Source: Propionibacteriaceae bacterium ZF39 (GTDB lineage: Bacteria > Actinomycetota > Actinomycetes > Propionibacteriales > Propionibacteriaceae). Taken from it: a DNA stretch of 64,000 nt. The first letter of the stretch is position 1. Every line of letters begins with the position of its first letter. Both the position numbers and the translations under genes were made by a program. The DNA lies in assembly GCA_039565995.1 (NCBI GenBank), contig CP154795.1:1736001-1800000 (forward strand), read 5' to 3'. The notes beneath the pieces are model-generated. The model was not told where the DNA came from, did no database searches, and saw only the letters and a list, made by a program, of their open reading frames with translations. Below are positions 52,573-60,916 of the stretch, one piece after another.

Positions 52573-53142
52573 GTGTCCCTGACCTGCGCAGAGATTCTTA
52601 CGTCCGCTCTGGCGATCCTCGACGAGTTCGGGCTTGCCGACCTGTCCATGCGGCGGATTGCGACGGCGCTGGGCGTTCAGCCGGGTGCGCTCTATTGGCA
52701 CTTCGACAACAAGCAGTCCCTGCTTGCCGCCCTCGCCGGCGAGGTTCTCGGCACGCTGCCGGAGCCGGGGGATCTGCGGGGCGGCGGGATCGCGATCTGG
52801 GCCGGTGAGCTGCGCGACAGGCTGCTCGCGCATCGCGATGGGGCCGAACTTGTGTCGGCCGTTCTCGCGATGCGGCTGTTGGATCCGTCGCCGGTGGACA
52901 TTTTGGCCAACGCCCTGATGCGGGCAGGCCTGCCACCGACCGACGCCGGGGCCGGGAGTGCGCTGGTGGTGCACTTCGTCCTGGGGCACAGTCTCGATCG
53001 ACAGGGGTACGCCCAGTCCGCGCAACTGGGCGCTGCGGGACCCCCGGGTCCCGATCCCGACGAGGCGTTCGCGTACGCCGTCGCACTGCTGGAAGTCGGC
53101 CTGAGGACCGCGTTCGGGGATCAGGGTTCCCTCCGCCAGTAG
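52573..53142 (+). CDS. TetR-family transcriptional regulator
   Basis: A 189-residue repressor. The helix-turn-helix reads MRRIATALGVQPGALYWHFDNKQSLLAAL. The ligand-binding half (LRDRLLAHRDGAELVSAVLAMRLLD...) resembles the TetR_C group of class-A tetracycline-type regulators. The target is unknown: no adjacent pump gene, and the next region is a repeat-rich scar, so its regulated partner may have been lost. Confidence 0.85.
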   Translation: MSLTCAEILTSALAILDEFGLADLSMRRIATALGVQPGALYWHFDNKQSLLAALAGEVLGTLPEPGDLRGGGIAIWAGELRDRLLAHRDGAELVSAVLAMRLLDPSPVDILANALMRAGLPPTDAGAGSALVVHFVLGHSLDRQGYAQSAQLGAAGPPGPDPDEAFAYAVALLEVGLRTAFGDQGSLRQ

Positions 53143-53162
53143 GCGCAGTCAAGTCCGGTCAG

Positions 53163-53230
53163 CGATGCCACATTTATTTGATCGATGCCACATTTACAAC
53201 TGGGGCATCACGCGAACAACTGTGGCATCG
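53163..53230. repeat. Repeat cluster, probable IS-end remnant
   Basis: CGATGCCACATTTA occurs at 53163-53176 and 53183-53196, and its inverse TGTGGCATCG at 53221-53230. Repeated blocks of this sort mark transposase-binding ends of some IS families. No transposase remains. The gene-free stretch 53143-53567 holds only this, the next repeat cluster and a terminator. Confidence 0.5.
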
Positions 53231-53406
53231 CCGATTCGAGCCAGTCGAAACCAGCCTCAGGGGATTGCTTCCGTCAAGGGGGTGCACTTCGCGACATGAA
53301 GCGCGCACTTCCCGACGCGTACGCCACCTCGCTCGCCGAAAGGCAGCCCACCTCCCTACATCAACGCCAGATACCTACGTGAAACCCACCTACCAACCGT
53401 GCGCTA

Positions 53407-53460
53407 TGTCGTGGAGTCGCACCCATGTCGCGGAGTCGCACCCTGTCTCGGAGTGTCGCC
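53407..53460 (+). repeat. Three tandem 18-bp repeats, probable IS-end remnant
   Basis: TGTCGTGGAGTCGCACCC (53407-53424) is nearly repeated at 53426-53443 and more loosely at 53444-53460. They suggest the end of a second, different lost IS, the scar of a deletion between insertion sequences. Confidence 0.5.
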
Positions 53461-53524
53461 TCGGGCGCTGACCGCCGCCCGGAAATCGGGGTGGCACCGT
53501 GCCGGATGTGCCAGGACGACGCAA

Positions 53525-53554
53525 GTGCCCCGCTTCCCGAAGGAAACGGGGCAC
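53525..53554. terminator. Terminator of the kgd operon
   Basis: GTGCCCCG (53525-53532) pairs with CGGGGCAC (53547-53554), with further TTCC/GGAA pairing inside. Just behind the DUF6104 stop on the minus strand. Confidence 0.7.
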
Positions 53555-53567
53555 TCGCCCTGATGCG

Positions 53568-53744
53568 TCAATCGTCCTCGTCGTCGAGCCGGGCCAGCCA
53601 CGTGGCCAGTCGCTCGATCGGCGTCTCGAACTCGGGGTTGAGGTCGACGAACGTCCGCAACTGCTCGGCCACCCAGAAGAGGGTGACCTCCTCCTCACCC
53701 CGACGGGTCTCGAGCTCCTCGATCCCGCGATCCGTGAAATACAT
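53568..53744 (-). CDS. DUF6104 family protein
   Basis: A 58-residue acidic protein (MYFTDRGIEELETRRGEEEV, then FVDLNPEFETPIERLATWLARLDDEDD). It belongs to a small actinobacterial family found directly after kgd. It begins 3 bp after the kgd stop, so it is cotranslated. Function unknown; perhaps a regulator of the 2-oxoglutarate complex by association. Confidence 0.85.
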   Translation of the reverse strand: MYFTDRGIEELETRRGEEEVTLFWVAEQLRTFVDLNPEFETPIERLATWLARLDDEDD

Positions 53745-53747
53745 CTC

Positions 53748-56700
53748 TCAGTAGTCCTCGAGGGGAGCGAGGGCACTGCGGATGAGCTCCTTCTGTTCCT
53801 GCTCGTGGATCTTCGCCAGGCCCACCGACGGCGCGGAGGACGCCTTCCGGGTGATCGGGGTCATCTTCAGATCGCGGGCCGGGAGATATTCCTTGACCGC
53901 GGACGGCAGGTGATAGGCCATGAAGGTCCACGCGCCCTGGTTCTCCGGTTCGTCCTGGACCCAGCGGATATCGGTCACGTGGTCATACGGCGCGAGCGCC
54001 TTGGCGAGCTCCCGGTCGGGAAGCGGATAGAGCCGCTCGAACGCGAAGATGGCGACCTCTTCCTCGCGGCCTTCCTTTTCGCGGGCTGCCTCGAGATCCC
54101 ACCGCACCTTGCCGGAGCAGAACAGGATCGTCTTGACCTTCTTCGGGTCCTTGATCGACTCGTCGGCGATCAGCGGACGCCACCGGCCCCCGGTGAACTC
54201 CTCCGGCGGCGACACGGCCCGCTTGTTGCGCAGCATCGACTTGGGGGTCGCGATGATCAACGGGCGGTGCCAGTTGACATAGGCGTGCGTCCGCAACAGG
54301 TGGAAGTGGCTCGCCGGGGTCGACGGCTGGCAGACGGCGAGCGCGTCCTCGGCGCACAGCTGCAGCCACCGTTCGATGCGGGCCGACGAGTGGTCGGGCC
54401 CCTGCCCCTCGTAGCCGTGGGGGAGCAGCAGCACGATGCCGGACTTCTGGGTCCACTTCGCCTGTCCCGAGGAGATGAACTCGTCGGTGATCGTCTGGGC
54501 GCCGTTGGCGAAGTCACCGAACTGGGCTTCCCAGAGCACCAGTGCCTCGGGGCGGGCGACCGAGTAGCCGTATTCGAAGCCGAGGACGGCGTACTCGCTC
54601 AGCAGGGAGTCGAAGACCTGGAAGTAGGCCTGGCCCTTCTGCATGTTGCGGATCGGCACCCAGGGCTCACCGGTGGCCCGGTCGACCACGGCGGCGAACC
54701 GCTGGCTGAACGTGCCACGACGCGAGTCCTGGCCGGTGAGACGCACCGGGCGCCCCTCCAGCAGCAGCGAACCGAAGGCCAGGATCTCGGCGGTCGCCCA
54801 GTCGATCGGGCCCTCAAGAATGGCCTTGGCCCGACGCTGCAGCTGCGGCGACACCTTGGGGTGGACCGTGAATCCCTCGGGCACGTTGACGTGGGCCTGC
54901 GCGATGAGCTCCAACTGGTCCTGGCTGATCGACGTGGAATCGTGACGCCCGCGCTTGGCCGGATAGTTCGGCACCCGGCTGTAGTCGGCGAAGTCGTCGG
55001 CGTCCTCCCGGACCTCCTGGAAGACCTCCTCAAGGCGCCGCTGGAAGCGGGTCATGGCCTCTTCGGCGTCCTCGGTCGAGATATCGCCACGACCGATGAG
55101 GGCCTCGGTGTAGAGCTTGCGGGTCGAACGCTTCCGGTCGATCAGGTCATACATCAACGGGTTGGTGAAGCTCGGGTCGTCGCCCTCGTTGTGGCCGCGG
55201 CGGCGGTAGCACACCACGTCGATCACGACGTCCTTGTTGAATTCCTGGCGGAACTCGAAGGCGAGACGGGCCACGCGTACGCAGGCTTCGGGATCGTCGC
55301 CGTTGACATGGAAGACGGGGGCACCCACCGTCTTGGCCACGTCGGTGCAATAGACCGAGCTGCGGGACGCGAACGGCGGCGTGGTGAAGCCGATCTGGTT
55401 GTTGATCACCACGTGCAGAGTGCCGCCCGTGCGATAGCCGCGCAGCTGCGACATCTGCATCGTCTCGAACACGACGCCCTGGCCGGCGAACGCCGCATCA
55501 CCGTGGATGAGCACGGGGAGGACGGGGAATTCGTTGGGGCGGTTGAGCAGGTCCTGCTTGGCGCGGACGAGCCCCTCCAGCACCGGGTTCACGGCCTCGA
55601 GGTGGGACGGGTTGGCGGCCACCGACGTGAGGATCGTGCGGCCCGAGAGCGCCTTGAAGTGACCCTCGGCACCCAGGTGATATTTCACGTCGCCCGAGCC
55701 CTCGACCTGGCGCGGGTCGAGGTTGCCGTCGAACTCGCGGAAGATCTGGTTGTAGGACTTGCCCACGATGTTGGCGAGCACATTGAGGCGGCCACGGTGG
55801 GGCATGCCGATGCAGACTTCGTCGAGTCCCGCGTTCGCGGCCTCTTCACAGATCTCGTCGAGGAGCACGATCGCCGCCTCGCCGCCCTCGAGCGAGAACC
55901 GCTTCTGGCCGACGAACTTGGTCTGCAGGAACGTCTCGAAGATCTCCGCCTCGTTGAGCTTGTCGACGATGCGAAGCTGCTCCTCGCGGGGGAGCTTCTC
56001 GGCGTGCTTCTCGACGCGGTCCTGGATCCACTTGCGCTGGACGGGATCGGGAATGTGCATGTATTCGATGCCGATGGCGCGGCAATACGAATCGCGGAGG
56101 ACGCCCAGGATGTCGCGGAGCTTCATGAAGGGCTGGTTGTTGCCGAACGTGCCGGTGGCGAACTCACGATCGAGGTCCCACAGCGTCAGGCCGTGGTTCT
56201 CGATCTCGAGGTCGGGATGCTTGCGCTGGCGATATTCGAGCGGATCGGTGTCGGCCATGAAGTGGCCCGACGTGCGGTAGGCGTTGATCATCTCGAAGAT
56301 GCGCGTCTGCTTGCCGATCGCAGCCTCGTGGCTGACCGAGCGGTCGTTGCTCCAACGGATCGGGGCATAGGGGATGCGCAGAGCCCGGAAGATCTCGTCA
56401 TAGAACCCATCGGCACCGAGCAGCAGCTCGTGGAGACGGCGGAGATATTCGCCGCTCTGCGCACCCTGGATGACCCGGTGGTCATAGGTCGAGGTCAGGG
56501 TCATCATCTTCGACACGCCGATCTCGGCCAGGCGCTCGGGGTCGGCACCCTGGTATTCCGGCGGATAGTCGATGTTGCCGACGCCGATGATCGTGCCCTG
56601 GTTGGGCATGAGGCGGGGCACCGAATGCTGCGTACCCAACCCACCCGGGTTGGTCAGGGTGATGGTGGTGTCGGCGAAGTCGGGCAGCTGCAGCTCATTG

Positions 56701-57620
56701 GTGCGGGCCCGGGTGACCAGGTCCTCATAGCCGGCCCAGAACTGGGCGAAGTCGAGGGCTTCGCACCCCTTGATGCTGGGGACGAGCAGCTGGCGCGTGC
56801 CGTCCGGCTTGGGGACGTCGATGGCGATGCCCAGGTTGATGGTGTGGGGCTCGACCAGCGTCGGCTTGCCATCGGTCTCGGCGTAGGCGTTGTTCATCGC
56901 CGGGACGTCCTTCAGCGCCTGCACCATGGCGTAGCCGATGAGGTGGGTGAAGGAGATCTTGCCGCCGCGGGCCCGGCGCAGGTGGGAGTTGATGACGATG
57001 CGCTGGTCGATGACCAGCTTCATCGGGACCGTGCGTACGCTCGTCGCCGTCGGCAGCGTGAGCGACAGGTCCATGTTCTTGGCCGTGCGCCCCGGGGCGC
57101 CGCGCAGGATGGTCCGCGTCGGCTCGCTCGTGCCGGCGGCATCACGGACCGTCGGGTTGGGCGGGTCGGCCGGCAGGCCACCCGCGGAGCGGCGCACAGG
57201 ACGCATGTCCTTGACGATGTTGGGGGCCTCGACGGTCGCCTTCGGGGCGTCCGGCCGGGGTGCCGAGGGTGCGTCAGTCGCTTCGGCGGGCTTCGCCTTC
57301 GGGGCAGGCTTGGATTGCGCCGGCTTTTCGGCTGCCTTCGACTCGGCGGGCTGGGCCGCAGGCTTGGATTGCGCCGGCTTCGATTCAGTCGCCTTCGCGG
57401 GGGGCTTGGTTTCCGTCTTCGCGGCAGGCTTGGATTCCGTCGGCTTGGCAGTCGGTTGCTTCGCCCGGGCGCCATTGCCCTCGGTGGCGTTCGCCTTGAA
57501 GTAGGCCACCCACTGGGGATCCACCGAAGAGGGATCGGCCTGATACCGCTCATACATCTCTTCGAGGAGCCAGTCGTTGGCGCCGAAGTCGGACTGCTCT
57601 TGCTCGGGCACGATGGCCAC
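53748..57620 (-). CDS. kgd: Kgd/OdhA: 2-oxoglutarate decarboxylase/dehydrogenase E1o-E2o fusion
   Basis: A 1290-residue enzyme. N-terminal FGANDWLLEEMYERYQADPSS is the OdhI-recognised helix. A Lys/Pro/Ala/Glu-rich linker covers about 45-130. The acyltransferase (E2-like) domain follows and ends in the TYDHRVIQGAQSGEYLR catalytic His motif. The thiamine diphosphate E1 part has RTSGHFMADTDPL, GMPHRGRLNVLANIVGK, GDAAFAGQGVVFETM and HNEGDDPSFTNP. No lipoyl domain, as is typical. It converts 2-oxoglutarate in the TCA cycle and is controlled by the FHA protein GarA/OdhI. Transcribed with DUF6104. Confidence 0.94.
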   Translation of the reverse strand: MAIVPEQEQSDFGANDWLLEEMYERYQADPSSVDPQWVAYFKANATEGNGARAKQPTAKPTESKPAAKTETKPPAKATESKPAQSKPAAQPAESKAAEKPAQSKPAPKAKPAEATDAPSAPRPDAPKATVEAPNIVKDMRPVRRSAGGLPADPPNPTVRDAAGTSEPTRTILRGAPGRTAKNMDLSLTLPTATSVRTVPMKLVIDQRIVINSHLRRARGGKISFTHLIGYAMVQALKDVPAMNNAYAETDGKPTLVEPHTINLGIAIDVPKPDGTRQLLVPSIKGCEALDFAQFWAGYEDLVTRARTNELQLPDFADTTITLTNPGGLGTQHSVPRLMPNQGTIIGVGNIDYPPEYQGADPERLAEIGVSKMMTLTSTYDHRVIQGAQSGEYLRRLHELLLGADGFYDEIFRALRIPYAPIRWSNDRSVSHEAAIGKQTRIFEMINAYRTSGHFMADTDPLEYRQRKHPDLEIENHGLTLWDLDREFATGTFGNNQPFMKLRDILGVLRDSYCRAIGIEYMHIPDPVQRKWIQDRVEKHAEKLPREEQLRIVDKLNEAEIFETFLQTKFVGQKRFSLEGGEAAIVLLDEICEEAANAGLDEVCIGMPHRGRLNVLANIVGKSYNQIFREFDGNLDPRQVEGSGDVKYHLGAEGHFKALSGRTILTSVAANPSHLEAVNPVLEGLVRAKQDLLNRPNEFPVLPVLIHGDAAFAGQGVVFETMQMSQLRGYRTGGTLHVVINNQIGFTTPPFASRSSVYCTDVAKTVGAPVFHVNGDDPEACVRVARLAFEFRQEFNKDVVIDVVCYRRRGHNEGDDPSFTNPLMYDLIDRKRSTRKLYTEALIGRGDISTEDAEEAMTRFQRRLEEVFQEVREDADDFADYSRVPNYPAKRGRHDSTSISQDQLELIAQAHVNVPEGFTVHPKVSPQLQRRAKAILEGPIDWATAEILAFGSLLLEGRPVRLTGQDSRRGTFSQRFAAVVDRATGEPWVPIRNMQKGQAYFQVFDSLLSEYAVLGFEYGYSVARPEALVLWEAQFGDFANGAQTITDEFISSGQAKWTQKSGIVLLLPHGYEGQGPDHSSARIERWLQLCAEDALAVCQPSTPASHFHLLRTHAYVNWHRPLIIATPKSMLRNKRAVSPPEEFTGGRWRPLIADESIKDPKKVKTILFCSGKVRWDLEAAREKEGREEEVAIFAFERLYPLPDRELAKALAPYDHVTDIRWVQDEPENQGAWTFMAYHLPSAVKEYLPARDLKMTPITRKASSAPSVGLAKIHEQEQKELIRSALAPLEDY

Positions 57621-57660
57621 AATCGCCTTCTTCCGAATGTTGCTGTTTGTTTGTATTGGT

Positions 57661-57678
57661 GACCCAGATCACTGGGTC
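57661..57678. promoter_or_regulatory. Perfect palindrome upstream of kgd
   Basis: GACCCAGATCACTGGGTC: 7-bp arms around ATCA, 41 bp before the kgd start. It is the size of a repressor operator. Confidence 0.45.
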
Positions 57679-57764
57679 GATGGCTTCCCCCGAGGGTACC
57701 CAAAATCTGATACCAGAGAAGCACTGGTCCGATGGTTTTGTCCGATGGATTCCATTGAGCGGAG

Positions 57765-59030
57765 TCAGAGCCCTGAGGGCATCGTGTCCGCCCGTTCCTT
57801 CGGCCTGTTTGTGAAAAGTGACGCATGGACCGTCACAACCGTGAGGACCACCAGCAGGAGGTTCCGGGCGACCAGCGCAGCGGTGCCCAGGGGAGTGCCG
57901 ACCGGGTGGGGGTCCATGCCGTTCAGATGGCCGTACCAGACCGGGTAGACCAGGTGGGTCAATCCCGCAACGAGACCGACCAGCGCGACCAGGCGCCGAG
58001 TCCGGCGTACGCGAAATCCGCGGAGCGCCACGAGCACCGCCAGGGGACCGGCCAGCCAGATCACGTACTGCGGGCTGAGGGTCTTGTTGGTGACGATCAG
58101 CAGGCTGATGGCGGCGAGCATGCCGATCGCGACGGTCTCGGTCCGGGCGAAGCGGTCGGCGGCGGGGGCCAGCCAACTGCGGACGAGGACGAGTACGCCC
58201 ACCAGCGCCCCCACGAGCGTCAGGACATCGGAGACGACCAGGGTCTCCGCAACTCCCGGCCCAAACAGTTCGAATGCCTGGTAGTGCGACATCTGCACCG
58301 CCCAGGTGTTCGGGTCGCCGGCGTGCAGTGCCATCAGTGCGGTCGCAGGCACCGACTCGATCTGCAGGCCGCGGTCGCTCTGCCACGTCAGCGGTGACAC
58401 GAGCCGGTCCCAGCCGCCCGCTGCCACGCTGAGGACCACGATGAGGACTCCGGTGCCGGCGAACGCGAGGACAGGCGTACGCCAGGAGCCGCGGCGGAGG
58501 ACGTTGCGATCCACGAGGAAGCCGGCGAGTACGCCCGGCCACAGCTTGAGGCCGGCGCCGAGCGCGAGGAGTACGCCGGCCACCGCCGGCCGGGTGACCA
58601 TCAACAGCGCGCCGGCGCCGACCAGCACGGCCGGGAAGAGATCGACCCGCAGCCAGATCAGGGGGCCCAACAACGCCCCGACGGCAGACCACACCACGAT
58701 CGCCCATCCCCGCCCGGGCAGCCCGGATCGCCACAGCAGCACACACAGGGCGAGATCGGCGACGAGCACCAGCGTGACGAACCAGAACAGATAGGCACCC
58801 TCCTGGCCCCCGCCGAGCAGCCAGGGCAGAAAGAGGAGCCCGGCCAGGGGCGTCGGGTATTCGCGCAGGGTGACGCCGACTCCGAGATCCGCCAGCATCC
58901 CGGCGCGATCGACGTAGTAGGGGACATCGCCGAGCCCGAAGTCCTGGAGCCAGACCCAGTTGGCCGCGATGAGCAGCCGCGAGAACACCACGATGATCAG
59001 CACCCAGCGCAGGGGAAGGTCAATGATCAT
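57765..59030 (-). CDS. DUF2029/GT87-like membrane mannosyltransferase
   Basis: A 421-residue polytopic protein with about ten hydrophobic helices. After WVLIIVVFSRLLIAANWVW comes LGDVPYYVDRAGMLADLGVG and EYPTPLAGLLFLPWLLGG, where the DVPYY Asp and EYPT motif match GT-C fold polyprenyl-phosphate mannosyltransferases. LGAGLKLWPGVLAGFL is another landmark. It would add mannose to cell-envelope glycolipids on the outer membrane face. ATG 59030 was chosen; GTG 59096 would add 22 residues. Transcribed towards kgd. Confidence 0.75.
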   Translation of the reverse strand: MIIDLPLRWVLIIVVFSRLLIAANWVWLQDFGLGDVPYYVDRAGMLADLGVGVTLREYPTPLAGLLFLPWLLGGGQEGAYLFWFVTLVLVADLALCVLLWRSGLPGRGWAIVVWSAVGALLGPLIWLRVDLFPAVLVGAGALLMVTRPAVAGVLLALGAGLKLWPGVLAGFLVDRNVLRRGSWRTPVLAFAGTGVLIVVLSVAAGGWDRLVSPLTWQSDRGLQIESVPATALMALHAGDPNTWAVQMSHYQAFELFGPGVAETLVVSDVLTLVGALVGVLVLVRSWLAPAADRFARTETVAIGMLAAISLLIVTNKTLSPQYVIWLAGPLAVLVALRGFRVRRTRRLVALVGLVAGLTHLVYPVWYGHLNGMDPHPVGTPLGTAALVARNLLLVVLTVVTVHASLFTNRPKERADTMPSGL

Positions 59031-59174
59031 GCCGCGTTCGGAACCGACGGCGGGCGGGGCGACAGGTGCGGAAGGAGAGGGCGGCACGGCCGCCACGCTA
59101 GCGCGACCATCCGAGTCGGGCAGGTGCGTGCAACGTGTGAGGCGAAAAGAGCCGGCCGGAAAGACCGGGAAGGA

Positions 59175-59249
59175 TGGCGCCCCCGAGAGGATTCGAACCT
59201 CTGCTCCCGCCTCCGGAGGGCGGTGCTCTATCCCCTGAGCTACGGGGGC
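59175..59249 (-). tRNA. tRNA-Arg (CCG)
   Basis: A 75-nt cloverleaf with encoded CCA: acceptor GCCCCCG, D-arm GCTC...GAGC, anticodon stem CCGCC/GGCGG around loop CTCCGGA (anticodon CCG), T-arm GAGG-TTCGAAT-CCTC. Located between the glycosyltransferase and lysA. No integration repeat is seen next to it. Confidence 0.93.
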
Positions 59250-59355
59250 CGGATGGATTCCGATCGGGAATCCGTCGACCAGCCCGGCGTCCGGGCCGTC
59301 GAACAGAGTAGCAGAGATTTCCTGGGTTTGCGGGGCATCTGGCAGAGTTCCGGTC

Positions 59356-60774
59356 ATGACTCACATGCACGTGGCCGGCTCGATTCACGCCGACACGGTG
59401 ACGCCCGCCCCGAAGTGGTTGAGCACGCCGGTCGATGTCAACGCGCTCAACCCGAAGTTGTGGTCACAGACCGTCGTGCGCAACGCCGAGGGCGCGCTCG
59501 AGGTCGGCGGCCTCGACGTGCGGGAGATCGTCGAGCGGGTCGATACGCCGGCGTACGTGATGGACGAAGTCGACTTCCGCGCGCGGGCCCGCGCCTTCCG
59601 CGATGCTTTCTCCGGTTGGGATGTCTACTACGCGGCCAAGTCGTTCCTGTGCACGATCAGCGCCCGCTGGATCGCCGAAGAGGGCCTGTGCATGGATGTC
59701 TGTTCGGGCAATGAGCTGACGGTCGCCCTGGCCGGCGGGATGCCGGCCGCGCGAATCGGCTTCCACGGCAACAACAAGACGGTCGCCGAGCTGACCCAGG
59801 CGGTCGAGGCCGGCGTGGGGCGCATCATCATCGACTCGATGACCGAGATCGAGCGGCTGCAGGCGATCTGCGCCGAGCGCGAGGTCACGGCGCGGGTGAT
59901 GGTGCGCGTGACGGCGGGTGTCGAGGCGCACACGCACGAATACATCGCGACCGCGCACGAAGACCAGAAGTTCGGCCTGTCGATCACCGGCGGCCAGGCG
60001 CTCGAGGGACTCCTGGCCTGTCACGCGGCCCCCAACATCGAGCTCCGCGGTGTCCATTCCCACATCGGCTCCCAGATCTTCGAGACCGCGGGCTTCGAGG
60101 TCGCCATCCGGCGCACGCTCGAACTGCATCGCGCGTTCCTCGATGCGACCGGCGAGCACCTGCCGGAACTCGACCTCGGCGGCGGCTTCGGCATCGCCTA
60201 CATCGCGGCCGACCAGCCGCGCTCCGCCGAACACCTGGCCGGCGCCATGCAGGCACTCGTGCACCGGGAATGCCGCGGGCTGGAACTCGACCAGGTGCCC
60301 CACCTGTCGATCGAACCTGGTCGCGCCATCAGTGGTACGCCCGGCATGGCGCTCTATCGCGTCGGCACGGTCAAGATGGTGACCCTGGCCGAGGGCGTGC
60401 AGCGCTGCTATGTGTCGGTGGACGGGGGCATGAGCGACAACATCCGGCCGGCGCTCTATGGCGCCGAATATTCCGCGACCCTCGCGTCGCGGGCCTCCGA
60501 CGCCGGTCCGCTCCTGTGTCGCGTGGTCGGGAAGCACTGCGAATCGGGTGACATCCTCGTGCGGGACGAGTTCCTGCCGGCCGATATCGCCCCCGGTGAC
60601 CTCATCGCCGTCCCGGCGGCCGGGGCGTACAGCCGATCCATGGCCAGCAACTACAACCACGCGCTCAAGCCGCCCGTCGTGGGGGTGCGTGACGGTGAAC
60701 TCCGCACGCTCATCCGTCGTGAGACGATGCAGGACCTGCTCGCCCTCGACGCCGGCTGGACGCCTGACGCCTGA
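59356..60774 (+). CDS. lysA: Diaminopimelate decarboxylase
   Basis: A 472-residue PLP enzyme. The Schiff-base Lys is in VYYAAKSFLC. HSHIGSQ, LDLGGGFGIAY and IEPGRAI bind PLP phosphate and substrate, and GKHCESGDIL supplies the cross-subunit Cys-Glu. It makes lysine from meso-diaminopimelate. It starts the lysA-hom-thrB-rho block, though 142 bp with tandem hairpins separate it from hom. Confidence 0.95.
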   Translation: MTHMHVAGSIHADTVTPAPKWLSTPVDVNALNPKLWSQTVVRNAEGALEVGGLDVREIVERVDTPAYVMDEVDFRARARAFRDAFSGWDVYYAAKSFLCTISARWIAEEGLCMDVCSGNELTVALAGGMPAARIGFHGNNKTVAELTQAVEAGVGRIIIDSMTEIERLQAICAEREVTARVMVRVTAGVEAHTHEYIATAHEDQKFGLSITGGQALEGLLACHAAPNIELRGVHSHIGSQIFETAGFEVAIRRTLELHRAFLDATGEHLPELDLGGGFGIAYIAADQPRSAEHLAGAMQALVHRECRGLELDQVPHLSIEPGRAISGTPGMALYRVGTVKMVTLAEGVQRCYVSVDGGMSDNIRPALYGAEYSATLASRASDAGPLLCRVVGKHCESGDILVRDEFLPADIAPGDLIAVPAAGAYSRSMASNYNHALKPPVVGVRDGELRTLIRRETMQDLLALDAGWTPDA

Positions 60775-60808
60775 TCCCGGACCGGATGGCGTACGCGTTC
60801 GACCAAAC

Positions 60809-60889
60809 CCCGCCCGGGCGGGACAATAACGTCAGCCCGCCTGCGCGGGACAAGAACCTCACCCAGCCTGCGCGGGACGGATCCACCTC
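60809..60889 (+). repeat. Three tandem 27-bp units, each with a hairpin
   Basis: Units at 60809-60835, 60836-60862 and 60863-60889. Each begins with a 14-nt palindrome-like core (CCCGCCCGGGCGGG in the first, CCCGCCTGCGCGGG in the second) followed by a 13-nt A-rich spacer similar between units. They fill the lysA-hom gap and could act as terminator, attenuator or protein-binding array. Confidence 0.7.
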
Positions 60890-60916
60890 TCGCTCCCGAC
60901 CGAAAGTCCCTCTCAC

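Noticed and set aside
50053-53142. A barnase-type RNase toxin near the barstar gene
   Set aside because: All frames around were read and none shows a ribonuclease N1/T1-like catalytic pattern.
53499-57662. A 1387-codon open frame on the plus strand opposite kgd
   Set aside because: It mirrors kgd codon by codon, has no recognisable domain and arises from GC-rich third positions. kgd on the other strand is unmistakable.
60809-60889. CRISPR array
   Set aside because: Only three units with near-identical spacers and no cas genes; the spacers repeat instead of varying.
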